64,000 nt of DNA from Turbatrix aceti (lineage: Eukaryota > Nematoda > Chromadorea > Rhabditida > Panagrolaimidae): assembly GCA_963969345.1 (NCBI GenBank), contig OZ017766.1:2728001-2792000 (forward strand), in the 5' to 3' direction. The notes under the pieces were generated by a model. The model was not told where the DNA came from. It saw only the letters and a list, made by a program, of their open reading frames with translations, and made no database searches. Position 1 is the first letter of the stretch, and each line of letters opens with the position of its first letter. Positions 45,772-58,380 of the stretch are shown here, piece by piece. Made by a program: the position numbers and the translations under genes.

Positions 45772-45791
45772 AAGGAAGGAAGGAAGGAAGG
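45772..45791 (+). repeat. GGAA microsatellite
   Basis: Five consecutive GGAA units, probably of no coding role. It lies ~600 bp upstream of the dehydrogenase start. Confidence 0.8.
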
Positions 45792-46384
45792 ACGTCGTGC
45801 CCCCCCCTTCTACGCCTTCGCCGGGCAGTTCAGTGTTGCCTTCTGTCCGTGGTCGAGTCAGCGGCAATTCACGAGGCCTCCGACCGCCCAACAAACGACG
45901 TTGCAAGTCGTGATCTTTCTCGACATTATCACGTTTCCCTGCCTCCTTATAAACCGGCCAGTCGTTGCCCTACTCGGTGTCGTGTCCAGTTGCGTCTAGT
46001 AGCCGTAGCCGAGTCTGCCCGTCGTGACTAGACTGCCGATCTGCTCAGATGACGAGGTTTTCAGAAACCGAGCCCAGCCATTCTCCCTAGATGATTTTTA
46101 GTGCGGTACCAGGGCGGTGGTTTTTTCGTTCGCTCGCTGCAAAATAAACACGCGGCGTTCTTTTCGGCCACCCCTTACTTTTGTTGAAAAAACGAGCAAT
46201 AGAATCGACAAAAAACACGTGCACAACATGCGTTCCACAAAAACGTTCGTTCCTGGCACGATACCTTATTTTTCTTCGTATCACCCCTATTTGGTCCTCT
46301 AACGGATTTTGAACGCGAATTTCTCTTCTGGTGTCCGAACTTATCCCCAGACCTAATCTCTCGTGTTTTGTAGAACGAACCAAG

Positions 46385-48004
46385 ATGCTCTCCCGCCTGC
46401 CGCTGATCGCGACGCTTGAGCGTTCGTTCGGCACTTCCGCCGCGCTGATGGCGCCCCGCAAGGTGAACAACTACATCAACGGCCAGCTCGTCGAGTCCAA
46501 GGCCAAGACGCACGTCGAAGTGCACAACCCCGCGACCAACGAGGTGATCGGGCTCGTGCCCCAGTCGACCCCTGCCGAGCTCCAGGCCGCCGTCGATGCC
46601 GCCAAGGCCGCGTGGCCCAAGTGGCGCGACACCCCCGTTCTCGCCCGTGAGGAGAAAATGTTCCGCTACCAGGAAGTCATCAAGCAGAACATCGACAAGC
46701 TCCGCGACTCTATCACCCTCGAGCAGGGCAAGACCTACTCCGACTCGCTGGGCGACATCCACCGCGGTCTCCAGGTCGTCCAGCACGCCTGCTCCGCCGC
46801 CAGCCTGCTCCTCGGCGAGACCATGCCCAACGTTACCCGCGACATGGACACGTACAGCTTCCGCGTGCCTCTCGGCGTCTGCGGCGCTATCCTGCCCTTC
46901 AACTTCCCCGTCATGGTCCCTCTCTGGATCTTCCCCCTGGCCCTCGTCGCCGGCAACAGCCTGGTCATCAAGCCCTCCGAATCCGACCCCGGAGCCACGA
47001 TCATGCTCGCTGAGCTCGCCAAGGAATCCGGCATCCCCGACGGCCTCATCAACATCGTCCACGGCGGTCACGACACGGTCAACTTCATCTGCGACAACCC
47101 CGACATCAGGGCTGTCAGCTTCGTTGGTGGCGACGCCGCCGGCAAGCACATCTATGCCCGCGCCTCGGCTTCCGGAAAGCGCGTCCAGGCCAACATGGGC
47201 GCCAAGAACCACGCCGTCGTCCTGCCCGATGCCACGAAGGAGCGCACCCTCAACCACGTGAGTTGCCCCGTCTTCCAGGAACCCTGACTTATCCCGTCCT
47301 GATTTCAGCTCATCGCCGGTGCCCACGGTGCCTCTGGCCAGCGCTGCATGTCCATCTCGGTCGCCATCTTCGTCGGCAAGTCTCGCGAATGGATCCCGGA
47401 CCTGATCGCCAAGACCAAGAAGCTGAAGGTCGATGCCGGCTGGAAGCCCGACACCGACGTCGGCCCGGTCGTCAGCAAGGGCGCCCAGGAGCGCATCATC
47501 CGCCTCATCAACTCCGCCAAGGAAGAGGGAGCCCAGGTCCCGCTCGACGGCACCAACATCACCGTCCCCGGCTTCGAGAACGGCTACTTCGTCGGTCCCA
47601 CGGTCATCACGAACGCCACGCCCAAGATGCAGTGCTACACCGAGGAAATCTTCGGCCCCGTCCTCGTCACCCTGGAAGCCGAGACTCTCGATGAGGCCAT
47701 CCAACTCATCAACAGCAACCCCTACGGCAACGGCTCAGTCATCTTCACGACCAACGGCTGCTCCGCCCACCGCTTCGTCAACCTCATCGAAGCCGGCCAA
47801 ATCGGCGTCAACGTGCCCGTGCCTGTCCCGTTGCCCCAGTTCTCGTTCACCGGAAACAAGGGCTCCTTCCTCGGCGACTCGAACTACTACGGCAAGGCCG
47901 GCCTCAACTTCTACACCCAGTGGAAGACCGTCATCCAGCAATGGCGCGCCGAAGACGCCTCCCCCGAATCCAAGCCTCAGATGGCCTTCCAGCAGATTCG
48001 CTAA
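46385..48004 (+). CDS. alh-8: Methylmalonate-semialdehyde dehydrogenase (ALDH6 type)
   Basis: Mitochondrial CoA-dependent dehydrogenase that converts methylmalonate and malonate semialdehydes to propionyl- and acetyl-CoA in valine and pyrimidine breakdown. Two exons (46385-47257, 47309-48004) in phase 0 give 522 residues, close to the ~520-535 of the family. A mitochondrial presequence ([20 protein letters not shown]) is followed by the [10 protein letters not shown] start of the mature enzyme. Landmarks: [18 protein letters not shown], the NAD-binding [13 protein letters not shown], the family-specific [14 protein letters not shown], and the active-site cysteine in GASGQRCMS just after the intron. 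EIFGPVL and the [15 protein letters not shown] terminus are also typical of ALDH6. Codon use is extremely C-biased, suggesting high expression. The start follows a trans-splice-like acceptor by 11 nt. Confidence 0.95.
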
Positions 48005-48439
48005 GCTCTCTTCTTCACCACCACCACCATGATCAAGTTAACGACTACCAATAACGACAACAAGACTCATCACCGGCATCTTCCCTCGCATTAGTGTAGT
48101 TTTCTTTCATAGACAGCACCTAACTAAGCGACTTGTTATTTTTTCATTCGAGTTTCACGTTGCAAACTGTGTATCGTAAATAAATTAATTCTGTGAACAT
48201 TTTGAGAAGGGCAAAAACTGAGCAAAAAAATAGAAAAAGACAAATATAAAAAATAAGTCAAAGAAATAACTGTAAACAAACTTGTCGTTATCCAAAAAGC
48301 AAGCCTATAAAAATACCTAACGGAAATCTTGAAGGGAAAATATGAATACGGTAGTTTTGCTGCAGCATATTGCAGACACAATTTCTGATTCACTGCGAGT
48401 TGGCACCTTTTTTTTGGTGTGTGTTTGTTTTATTTGACC
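48005..48439. other. Spacer between dehydrogenase and zinc-finger genes
   Basis: 3' UTR of the dehydrogenase gene followed by AT-rich sequence and the upstream region of the zinc-finger gene. No exon seen. Confidence 0.5.
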
Positions 48440-49289
48440 ATGCCTCCTGAAACCTTCGAGAACTCCTCTGCAGACAGTTCAGACGACTCATACACGGTTT
48501 GTTTGTTTTTTTCCCATTTTTATCACTCTTTTTGTTCCTTTTTCAGAAGCCTAGTTACAATTGCAAGTTTTGTACTGTTAAAGCTGACAGCCGGCGGGGC
48601 CTAGCGAAACACATTCGTACTCATGGATACACCGCAGAACGGCCATTTAGGTGCGATATTTGCGGCAGGGCGTTTTGTATGGTGAGATTTGTCTACCTAA
48701 AGGTTTGTGGGTGAATAAAAGGTTTTGCAGGAATCCAATTTTAAACAACACCTGGAGGTGCATTCTTATCGCCGGCATCGATGCAGAGCCAGCTTGGAGC
48801 CTGCCGCGACATCAGCTTCTTCATCATCATCCTCGGAATCCGACGTCAGTTTGGAATTGGGTAAAAATGAGCAGCAAGTGTCCGTCAATAATGTGTGCCC
48901 CGTTTGCGGTCTGACTTTGACCAACCGGGATCAATTCGTACTGCACACATTTTTTCATCTTCCTTCGAGGCAACCGATTACCGAGGAATCGGGCGAGATG
49001 CAGCAGCCCTCAAAAGCTTCGAGGTAAGCTGGAATATTCTGGGACAACTTTTACCGTGCTTTTTTTTAGTTTGCAGCAAGGTCTTACGGCATCTACCAGT
49101 TCTGTGCCCCAACCTTGCAGCTCCCGCGATCAGTATTCGTGCAGTGTTATCAAAGACCTTCAATCCAAGCTGCGGCAACAACAAGTGCAAAATGGACAGT
49201 ACTGCGCCATAATTCAAGCGTATTACAGCTTGCTGCAGCAGTGGTCATCGCAAACAAGCATCTCAGGTCAGCCAACGCCCCATGATTAA
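48440..49289 (+). CDS. C2H2 zinc-finger protein with C-terminal coiled coil
   Basis: Putative DNA-binding nuclear protein. Four exons (48440-48496, 48547-48681, 48731-49023, 49070-49289) give 234 residues. Finger 1 is YNCKFCTVKADSRRGLAKHIRTH, finger 2 is split by an intron (FRCDICGRAFCM | ESNFKQHLEVH), and finger 3 is divergent (CPVCGLTLTNRDQFVLHTFFH, with H-x3-H spacing). A Ser-rich spacer separates fingers 2 and 3. The C-terminus has Gln/Leu-rich helical sequence (VIKDLQSKLRQQQVQ) that could form a coiled coil for pairing. No orthologue is recognised. Codon bias is weaker than in its neighbours, fitting a lowly expressed regulator. Convergent with the MIG-18-like gene. Confidence 0.8.
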
Positions 49290-49569
49290 CCAGTTAGTTG
49301 ATTTATTTATTATACAATTTTGTTCATTAAAAAAACTACAATTTGTAATCCTTCTGGCACCCATTGTAACCATTTTCAATCCCCGAAATTCAGCGCGACG
49401 CGTCCAGGGAATTTGCGATCTTGCTTCCGGCGGGTGCGAAGACAGCGTCCTAAAAGCGACTTCTTTTTTGTTTTTCTATTCAAGTTTCACGTTGCGAACT
49501 TCGACCGTAAATAAATAAATTATATAATATTTTTTATTTTTGTCACACATTTACATTAGACTTTCACTG

Positions 49570-50318
49570 TTACGAGGGGTAATTTTTTCGTAATTCGTGG
49601 GTTACTGTATTGTAGTCGATCTGTTGGCCGGTGCCGTAGGACGAGTGGATGTAAGATGTGGACAGGCCGTGACAGAAGTCCGATGAAGTGGCGTTTTGTG
49701 GAAGAGATGCCATCGCGCAGAACGAATGAAGGTCTGAAGGGTGTTTTGCAAAAAATACGGTACATAACAAACTCACAGCGATACTCGGTGACGGTCATGA
49801 AGCCGAGGGCGTTGGTGGTGCATCTGTAGAGGCGGTTGTAGATGCGTATGTTCGATCCCGGCTGGAATTCGACGCCGTTGTACTGGCAAGCTGCAATTAC
49901 GGTAATTGCATGATTTTCACGTTTTTATACCCGACCGAAACCCAAAACAAGGACTTACTGGTCGGCGAAAAATATACGGTGCCATTTTCCATCTTGCACT
50001 TGTACGCGAAGAATCCGTGCTCCGTCGACATTCCAAAATTCAGTCGATGTCCATCTGGTGCATTTCTCGCGATGCAGCCTAAAAAAAGTTTTACCCCATT
50101 TTCAGTTTTTTTGAGATGTCGTACGTACCCAAAGGAATGAGGGAGCGTTTCGTCGACTTATCCCGATGCAGACAGGTGTAGAACACGTGGTTCATGACGT
50201 ACCGCGCCCCATCGCGGCAGTTGGCAACGTTGACTGCATCCGAGACAATTGGCACAGGATCTCGGGCCCCCGCAGTCAGCGCGCTCGCTGCCCAGATGAC
50301 CGCTACAGTCGACCACAT
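49570..50318 (-). CDS. Secreted MIG-18-like (nematode fibronectin type I-like) protein
   Basis: Four exons (50318-50129, 50078-49959, 49890-49777, 49733-49570) give 195 residues. A signal peptide (WSTVAVIWAASALTAG) leads into Cys-rich repeats: NCRDGARYVMNHVFYTC, GCIARN...HGFFAYKCKMENG, and ACQYNGVEFQPGSNIRIYNRLYRCT. The pattern C-x-NG-x-F-x-PG ... YRC is that of the domain described from C. elegans MIG-18, which acts with the MIG-17 protease on basement membranes during cell migration. The C-terminal ~55 residues are unlike the family (SSYGTGQQIDYN). An in-frame ATG at 50414 would add 32 residues but removes the signal peptide from the N-terminus, so 50318 is preferred. It lies 292 bp downstream of another minus-strand secretory gene. 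Confidence 0.72.
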
Positions 50319-50610
50319 GCTCCGGTCAGGCAATTTTTTAGGATGACCTGGAGGCCTTCGAAGACGCCTTCCACTCTCTCTCTCCCCTTCCCCAGCCTGA
50401 AGTGGGGCGTGCATCCACTAATGTTCAGTTCAGTGTTTATTTTGGTCTGGTTTTGATACGCACGACGGTGATACACTCTCAACGCGAATTGAGTGGCATT
50501 TCCAGTCAAATGCAAGGCAACAGTGAAGGCGGAGGGGGACGGGACGACCTGTATGTCTGTGGAGGGTCCTGGTTTGGGTTTGTTTGCTCGAAGATGAGTA
50601 CGAGCGTGTG

Positions 50611-51447
50611 TCAGATATCCGTAGACGCCGATCGAGCCTTGGCATTTGTGTGGAACGGCGATAGTTCACGCTGAAAATTATTTTTTTAAATTACAAAAAT
50701 TTTGAATGTGAAATTTATCGATTAAAAAACATGACAGCAAGAAAAAAAGACCGACCTTTGTTCCGAAGAGTTTTTGAGCGGAATGAATATTCCTGATGCC
50801 CCGACCGTCAGCGCCGAAGGCAGCCTCGACGTCGAGGCCCCCCATGCTCCGAGCCGTGCCGGGGGGGCCCGGAGTGTGCTGCTTGCTCTGCCGGGGCGAA
50901 GGTGAGGTGAAGTCGCTCGAGGGGTTCTGCTCGATGCCGATGTACTCGCTGTGGAGGCCCTTCTTCGAGGCGAGACAGTGGAGGAAGCGTCGCCACGCTC
51001 CGCAGACGAGGAGCGCGATGCAGACGAGGGGCACCACGCAGCCGGTGAACAGGGCGGCGGCCACGACAATCGCGAGCACGATGACGTCCATCTCGCACGA
51101 CAACGCGCCTCGGTCGTCGAATGCGCAGTAGTACAACGGAAACTCGCACGCGTCGCAGGGCGAGGTGCTGGTTTCAGGGTTGGGGTCCTGGAAAAGTGGG
51201 GGTGAGAGGCGCCGAGAAATACGTACATAATTGTTTTTTTTTCATAAATCCTACTTTAAAAAGTGTTAAAACAACTTTTAAAAGTTGTTATGATACTCAA
51301 AACGCTTTTTTTTCTATGATAAACAAAATCTGATCCTCGTGTTTTTCAAAATGAGTTTTTAAAAACATATAAATGCCAACGCACCCTCGCACTGGTAGCG
51401 TCGAGGCAGAAGACGCCGACGACGACGAGCAGCGAGGTGTCGAGCAT
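50611..51447 (-). CDS. Small type I membrane protein, unknown family
   Basis: Three exons (51447-51385, 51187-50756, 50670-50611) give 184 residues. A signal peptide (LDTSLLVVVGVFCLDATSA) is followed by a short Cys-containing ectodomain of ~40 residues (CDACEFPLYYCAFDDRGALSC), one membrane helix (VIVLAIVVAAALFTGCVVPLV, which continues hydrophobic), juxtamembrane basic residues (WRRFLHCLASKKG) and a ~110-residue cytoplasmic tail with Pro/Ser/Gly content and SEYIGIEQNPSS. The Tyr in that segment could be a phosphorylation or sorting site, which is inference. I do not recognise the family. All splice signals and phases agree. It is in tandem with the MIG-18-like gene. Confidence 0.7.
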
Positions 51448-54400
51448 GCTTGGATGCGGCCAGCTACGGCGACGGCCTGCCAGTCCCACGGGTACCTAGG
51501 AGATGAGCTCAAAGTTTGACGTAACCTGAAAAAAAAGTATGCAATATGCGTAAGTGCACGCCAGTCCGAGACGGCTGGCTGAGGGCCGAGCATCGAACAC
51601 CACCTGCTCAAAAATCGCGAAACGATACACAACACACGTGCAGAATCTTTTTCGGGTAAACGCGAACTTTTGTAATTCAGTGTACCCCCAAAAAAAGGAA
51701 AAAGGTTGAAAGCGTATTTTTCGCATTGTCAGAAGACCGTAGTTCACTCCGAGCGTTGTCCTGGCGTGAGTGAAGAAAAGCAGAAAAGCACGGCGCGCTT
51801 TGTCGGTTCTTCATTAGATAAAGAGGCGTGATACAATGCGGGAAAGATTTTTGTCGCCTTCGACAACAATGGCGAACGTATTCGCCTGACGTCAGACGTG
51901 GCAAACGAACGCGAAATGAATTTTTCCGAGAAACAATGCACCGCATGCTCCAAAATGCCTGAACCCCGTTTCATCGGTCGTAAAGTGAAAGAACCGTTCA
52001 CCCGAGAGCCAGGTGCCAGGTGTCCGGAATATCGGGTTTCGGGCAGCGAAAAATAAGTTTATTGTTGTTGGCCAATTTTTTTCACTCTTCATAAAAACTT
52101 TGTTGGCCTTCCACGCAACCTGTGAAAAAACACCCGATGGCATTTATTGTATCAACCTGCTCATCCCATTTGTTGCTATAAATATTTCAGGACGGAAAAA
52201 ACAAGGGCCAGTTCAATGATCCTCGCACACGCACATAAATAATTACAAAATTACCGCCCGCAACGATGAAAAAAGCTGCAAAAAGAATGGTTATCCATGC
52301 ATTCGGAAACGACGAAAACATTCCAAAGATGAGTGTGCCCGGTCAAGCGTGCCGTGCGGCGCTACCTACATCAACAAATGCCCATCCGGTACAAAAAAAA
52401 GGAAAGGGGTTATTTCGAGCCCAAAAAGGCGAATTGCACCAGGCTGGGCCAGTCCAATCAGGCTACAAAGTGCAGAGATAAAAAACAACTGTGCATTGAC
52501 GAAACACTGACTACAAAAATTGTTTTTTTGGAGAAATGGGTGGATGAGAAGAAAAAACGCTATGCGTGTCGTCGTAGCGTGCCGGTGGTTTCCTTTGATA
52601 CCCTTTTTTGTTGTTCTTTGGGAAAGCAGTAATAAAACTTTCACTATGGCAAGCGGGTTTTTGGGTCGGGCATCCAACAGAACTTTTGATCCAAAATCGA
52701 ACACCCGTTGAAAATAACATTCTTGCAAAAGTGTCGTTTGCAATTCAGACATACATAAATATGTTTTTAATCAGAATTTTTTTTAAAAGGGATGTTTATT
52801 AATTCAGAGAAGTCACTCAAATTCCCTCGTAGTCTCGACTCGAGACTCTCGAGAAAAACATAAAACACGAACTCACCAATGTTAGCCTTTTTTTAACTTT
52901 GGGGGAGTATGGAACTCTCCCGGAATAAATTGTGTCCAAAAGTCAAGACAATGAACGCGTTTTCTCGAGAACAAAGCAAACGTCAACTTTAAAAATTTAA
53001 CGAGACAGAAAAAAGCATGGATAAATTTGAGCTCTCCAGGCAGGAGAGCTCCTCCCGTTTGCACCATAATAATTTGTCCTTAACGACCAACACAAAAACA
53101 AACAAATATGTGTCACGCAAACAAATGCTTTTCACACTCCCGCTTTTTTAAGCGTTCAAACGAGCCACTTTGGTCGGTCAATGAGCAGACGGGGTTTTCA
53201 GAGATGACTGAAAAGTGAGCTCATCAACCGGGTGAAATTTGTGGGGGCACAGAATTGTGCTTTTGGCACGTAAGTGCAGTACCGTAGGCCCAGGCAGGCT
53301 CTGACCTCATTCGTATCTTCAGGTGGCTACAACGCGAGGGACCAGAGACCCGAAATAGCCCGGGGGTGGGGTAAGGTGTTTTTGGAAGCCCGAAATGCGT
53401 GCCAAGTCAAGCAAGCATCTGAGTCCCCCAATTATGCGGCCACGAGAGGCGAGAGGGCGGCTCGGTTCGACCGGCGCGTGATGGCGTCTGGCGCAGAACC
53501 AAAACAAAGCGCCTCAGGCCTGGATAACAAATTCCGCGAAGAAAGCCGTGGGAAAATAGTTTTTTTTATCGTTTCGAACAAAAAACGGACAACAAAATGT
53601 GCTTAGAAAAGAATTTTTAATCATGAAAATGCAAGAAGAAGTTGGGCTGAGTTAGCCTGAACTGTTTGAAATCCTGGAACCCAGAATTGATGAACCAACC
53701 CTCAGCCAGTCTTGGCTGGCGGAAAATGGAGTCGCCCGGATGTGGATTACCTGCTTATACAACCGGAGTCATTACTTTCGTATTCATGCCGTTCGTCATT
53801 GGCCACTCATTTTCTCATGATTGATACAACTGTTTTTTTCCGAGCACAAAAACGAGAGTATAAAAAAAAAAAAACGCAAAAGTGTTCCGCGAAGGGACAA
53901 TTTATCTCATCGGAAAGCGACAAAAGCTATTCTTGTGTTTCCGCCGATTTATACAATTCTACGTGCATTAGAGTAACAAAATCGCATCTTCTAAAAATAT
54001 TTACGTTCGTAATTGTTGCTGTAGTTTTTTATCATAAAAAACGGCTTTGTTACCGACCAAAAAATAATTAACCATAAATCTTTGATCGTTTGGAAAAAAA
54101 GTCATGCGCAGAACGTGAACTCAAATTTTACCTCCATTTAAAAATAATTATATTGTGTTTTAAATATATTTCCGCGTAAGACAACTTGACCGTAAACAAA
54201 TTAAATTAAAATTATACGACTGAAAATACAGGTAAAGCAGGTGGGCTGTCACTGACCGTAGTTGTTAGCTTTTTCGAGCGAAAACTTTAAAATTAGTAAA
54301 AAAACCATTTTTACCAACAAGAGAACGATCTTCACCAATCTCCGCAAAAACAGCGGCAACCTTGCCAGGAGAGCCCCATGTGTTTTTAGCAACTGCTTAC

Positions 54401-56314
54401 ACGTTTACGTGAACGGCTGATGACCTTTCAACGCCGCCCGCCCTCTAGGGGTTCTATTTTTAGACATTTTATGTAAGAATATAATTGTTGGCAGCTCAGC
54501 CCCTGCGAGAATGCTAATCTGGCAAAACAGAGTTATAAAAGTGTTTTTCGTCTTTTATCTGGCCTTGACGAATAATTATAAATGGCGCCGCGGATAGGTT
54601 CTGAACTCTGCGCCGATGCCGGGATGCTCATTGGCACTTTCAATTAAACTGGTGTTAAAATTCAGTCTGCTTCCATGGCCCCTCTTCGCCCCCACGGGAA
54701 AATAAACGACTCATTGGCCGTCGATCCATTAGTGACTTTGCTTTCGGCAACAAATAGAATAACAGCAGCATTTCGCTTTTATGACGACAGAAGCAAACTA
54801 CGTACAAATCATCTTTATTTTTTTCACAAAAAAAGGAATAAAAAGTAGTGTAAATTAGGAACCCGTCACCCTGATTGACTGATGGCGTCGGTGGAACCCC
54901 CTCCATGCCATGGAAATTTTTTTATAAGCAGAACGTCGACCCAGAAGCATATCAAGAGGCAGAAGCCTTCCAAACGTAGAATTTGGGAAATTGCCACCTT
55001 TAAAAGTGTGCAAGTGCTTTTTCCAACGGCAAGTGAGGCTATTTACCGGGTAAAAAAGGCAAAAGTGGTAAACGGTAATTACCACGTACCAGGGACGAAA
55101 GAAATGCCACGTGCAGACGAACTGCGCAGAAAACATCGACTAGTCATCCCTTTTTTCTTTGACCTGACAAAAAGCTGAATATGTGCATTACGGGAACTTT
55201 GTTGCCAATCAAAGAAAGAAAAACTGACTCAAAATAACAACAAACTGACGTAAACAATATTAACAAATACTACCGTACCATGCTTATTACAGTAATTCAT
55301 AAATTTTGACTGAACCAGTTTCAAGTGCCGTTCAACGGTTTTTCAAACAGTTTCATCGAGTGCTCGTTAGTTTTTCGTCATCAGGTTGGAGTGTTCACAG
55401 CCGATGGCACTGTCCTAATTTGTGTATTTCATTTGGCCGAGTGCACGAGGCAAAAAAAGTTCCTTGCGAATCTGCGGTGTCACTGGAATTGGCATTGGCG
55501 GAAGGGGTACTCGGAATATTAACGTGCAGCGTTTGAAGTATTCAGCAGAGAACACGCTTTTCGAGTTCGGCTTACTTATTAGACGAGTGCCAACTTTTCA
55601 AGTACTTCCCTCCTACCCAGAGTCAAAAAAAGGCATTTCGCATTTCCAAAGACTTCCGAAAATTTTCTATGCACAATTAAAGCATTTAAAATTGCCTTTT
55701 TTGGTGCCGATTCACAAAACAATTTCCAGTGAGTTCAAAAGCGTCTTTTTCACCTGTACGACGCAGGTGGATCGACCAAAATAAACTTTTGAGTGTTGTT
55801 TGCATGCAAGTACACAACTTTGAGATCGATGTTGGTTTCCGAGTGATCACATCTCTGATCACTCGGAAACCAGTTTGAAAAAGTTAAAATGACGAAATGA
55901 GAGTCCAAAAAACGAATTCGAGTGTCATCACTTATCCGTCAGTTGAAAGCAGTCTTTGTAACTCTCTTTTTACGACCCTTGTACCTACCAGACTAACAAT
56001 CACATTTTTTATGCGCTGCCCAGGAAAATAAAAAAGATACATCCCGCGTGTTTGTGATAAGAAAACGATCCCCGACAGGACACGCTATCGTAAAGTTAGT
56101 CGAACCAACCGCCGCCGCTCAGTGTAATGACGCACAGCGTACGACCAAGACTCCGTCAACAGCGAGAAGGCGGCGTGTGACGATCAGCAGGGCATTATAA
56201 GGCCCCGGTGGCTGACTTCTTCAATCGCCTACCGGTCACCTAAATCGGTAGCATCACGCTTGTATCGTGTTTTCATTTTTACTTTATCAGTGCGGTTTTC
56301 GGCCGAAAAAAGCG
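51448..56314. other. 4.9 kb gene-poor region
   Basis: No exon can be supported. The notable element is the perfect hairpin at 55833-55872. A TTTATCAG acceptor-like site ends at 56290, 24 nt before the dehydratase ATG. Confidence 0.5.
55833..55872. repeat. Perfect 17 bp inverted repeat, 6 nt loop
   Basis: Arms TGGTTTCCGAGTGATCA (55833-55849) and its exact complement (55856-55872) around the loop CATCTC. The arms are of mixed composition, so chance is unlikely. The loop is too small and the stem too short for a normal microRNA precursor. Confidence 0.85.
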
Positions 56315-58380
56315 ATGACAGCTGATACGACTACCGACAACACCGGCCACGACGCCGATCACACGGTAAGTAAGGCAGACTATTTTTGGGACTCTGAACA
56401 ACACGTTTGGTGACAGTTGACTGACAAATTTTTATCCGCTGCCGAATGGGACAATCGGTGATCCTGTTGAACCTTTGGGTTCAACTGGATCAAGGAATTG
56501 ACCCCAACAAGGAGATAACGGCACATCTTATCTCCTCGTCGAACCGATAAACCACAAAGGGCAACGGAGTTCTGAACAGAGATCAGAGCATAAACTGGTA
56601 AAGGTGACACCCCAGGTGTGTAACCATCAGTCTTCCTTGCCGCCTAATTCAAAACATCTTCACACTTGTTTACCGCCGCGTTGACCGGGTTTTCGCCGGT
56701 GTAAAACTGATATTTAGTTTGACAGTTCTGAAAAACCCGTGCTCTCGTATTTCAGCAGAACGGAGTGATGACGGCGACCGACGTCAAAAACCCCATGGCC
56801 ATCAGAAATCCGAATCCGCGCGGCCGCAAGAACAGCATCGTGATCGATCCGTTCTGCGACCCTGCGCATCCCAGGAGCGTGACGTTCAGCGACATCTCGA
56901 CTGCAGCTTTCAACATCAAGGACGGCATCATCCGCAACCCCTGCAACAAGGCCTACCAGCTCTCCGAACTCCTCGGCATCGAGTTGTACCTCAAAAAGGA
57001 GTTCCGCCAGGTGACCGGGAGCTTCAAGGAGCGCGGAGCCCGGTACGCGCTCATGAAACTCAAGCCCGAAGAGCAGGAGAAGGGGGCGATTGCCGCGTCA
57101 GCCGGCAACCACGCCCTCGCCCTCGCCTACCACGGCTATCAACTCGGCATCCCCATCACCGTGGTCATGCCGGTCTTCGCGCCCCTCATGAAGGTGTCCT
57201 GCTGCAGGAGCTACGGCGCGACCATCATCCAGGTGGGCCACTCCATCCAAGAATGCAAGGAGCACGGCCTCAGAATAGCCCGGGAGAACGGCATGAAGTA
57301 CATCAACGGCTTCGACCACTGCGACGTCATTGCCGGGCAGGGCACCGTCGGACTCGAGATCCTGGAGGAGGTCAAGAACGTCGACGCCATCATCGTGCCG
57401 GTCGGGGGAGGGGGACTGATCTCGGGCGTCGCTCTCGCAGTCAAATCCCTCCGACCCGAGGTAGAAATCATCGGAGTCGAAGCCGAGACCTGTCCGTCGT
57501 TCGCGAACGCGTACTACAACCAGAACAAGCCGGTCGATCCGGAAAACAGTCTGGCGGACGGTCTGGCGGTGCCCATCGTAGGCTACAACGCGGTTCATAC
57601 GGCCCGCGGTCTGGTAGACCGGCTGGTTACGGTGAGCGAGGCCAGCATCGCTCTGGCTATCCTGCGCCTCCTGGAAATGGAGAAATCAGTCGTCGAGGGC
57701 GCCGGGGCAGTCGGCCTGGCCGCGCTGCTCAGCGATAAACTCCCTCATCTCAAAGGAAAACGGTCAGTTTTGCGTTCTACAGTAAAATAATAAAACCCCC
57801 CAAATTACCAACCTTTTTTCAGCGTTGCAACGATCCTTTCGGGCGGCAACATCGATACGACAGTGCTCGGTCGCACGATCGAGCGAGGTCTCGCCGAGGA
57901 CGGTCGCCTCATTAAATTCGACGTCGTCGTCTCGGATCGCCCGGGTGGCATCGCCGAACTCGCGGCAATCATCGCGCGCATGGGCGCCTCGATCAAGGAC
58001 ATGTTCCACGAACGAGCCTGGCTCGCAGCCAACGTCTACAGCGTTCGTGTACGCGTTATCGCCGAAACAAGGGATCACGATCACGTAATTGAGTTTTTCA
58101 AAGAGTTACAAAAGCACTACAATCAGGTAACGGTCACTGAGTCTATCGCCAAAATCACGGCAAAACATCTCACAAAACTAACCTGTAGGTCCAATACCAA
58201 GCCTATCACCCCGACGTAAGTGTAGCTATTCAAGGTGACACCACCGAGGGCGACGAAGAGGCCCCGAACGGCGACACCGACTCCAATACCTCGGAAAATG
58301 AGGACAAATTCGACGACGACATTCCGCACTTTGAAAGCTCACAAGTCGCCCACGCGCTCCATGCCGATCACGCAGAATAA
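56315..58380 (+). CDS. Threonine/serine dehydratase with C-terminal ACT domain
   Basis: PLP enzyme of fold type II that deaminates L-threonine or L-serine to the oxo acid. Four exons (56315-56365, 56756-57762, 57823-58126, 58189-58380) give 517 residues. The first exon is a short polar leader. The catalytic domain shows GSFKERGARYAL, whose Lys carries PLP, ASAGNHALALAYHG (the cofactor-phosphate Asn region) and VGGGGLISGVALAVK (Gly-rich phosphate loop). The exon from 57823 opens with the end of this domain (ATILSGGNID, ...) and passes into an ACT domain (FDVVVSDRPGGIAELAAIIA), usually a site of amino acid feedback. The last ~65 residues are acidic and disordered. This layout matches the nematode threonine deaminases related to C. 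elegans K01C8.1 and T01H8.2. Start: first ATG after a trans-splice-like acceptor. Confidence 0.9.

Larger units (their letters stand above)
39088..46384. other. 7.3 kb gene-poor region
   Basis: No exon can be supported on either strand. Short perfect inverted repeats lie at 42850-42881 and 45407-45444, and a (GGAA) microsatellite at about 45772-45791. The right end holds the upstream region of the methylmalonate-semialdehyde dehydrogenase gene, with a TTTTGTAG acceptor-like site ending at 46373, 11 nt before the ATG. Confidence 0.5.

Noticed and set aside
39088..46384. Several 60-180 codon open frames in the gene-poor region
   Set aside because: They lack codon bias, splice sites and recognisable domains, and overlap one another in several frames.
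46175..47704. 509-codon open frame on the minus strand
   Set aside because: It is antisense to the ALDH6 exons. Strong C bias at third positions removes stops on the opposite strand, and the translation is Asp/Gly/Val-rich without any domain.
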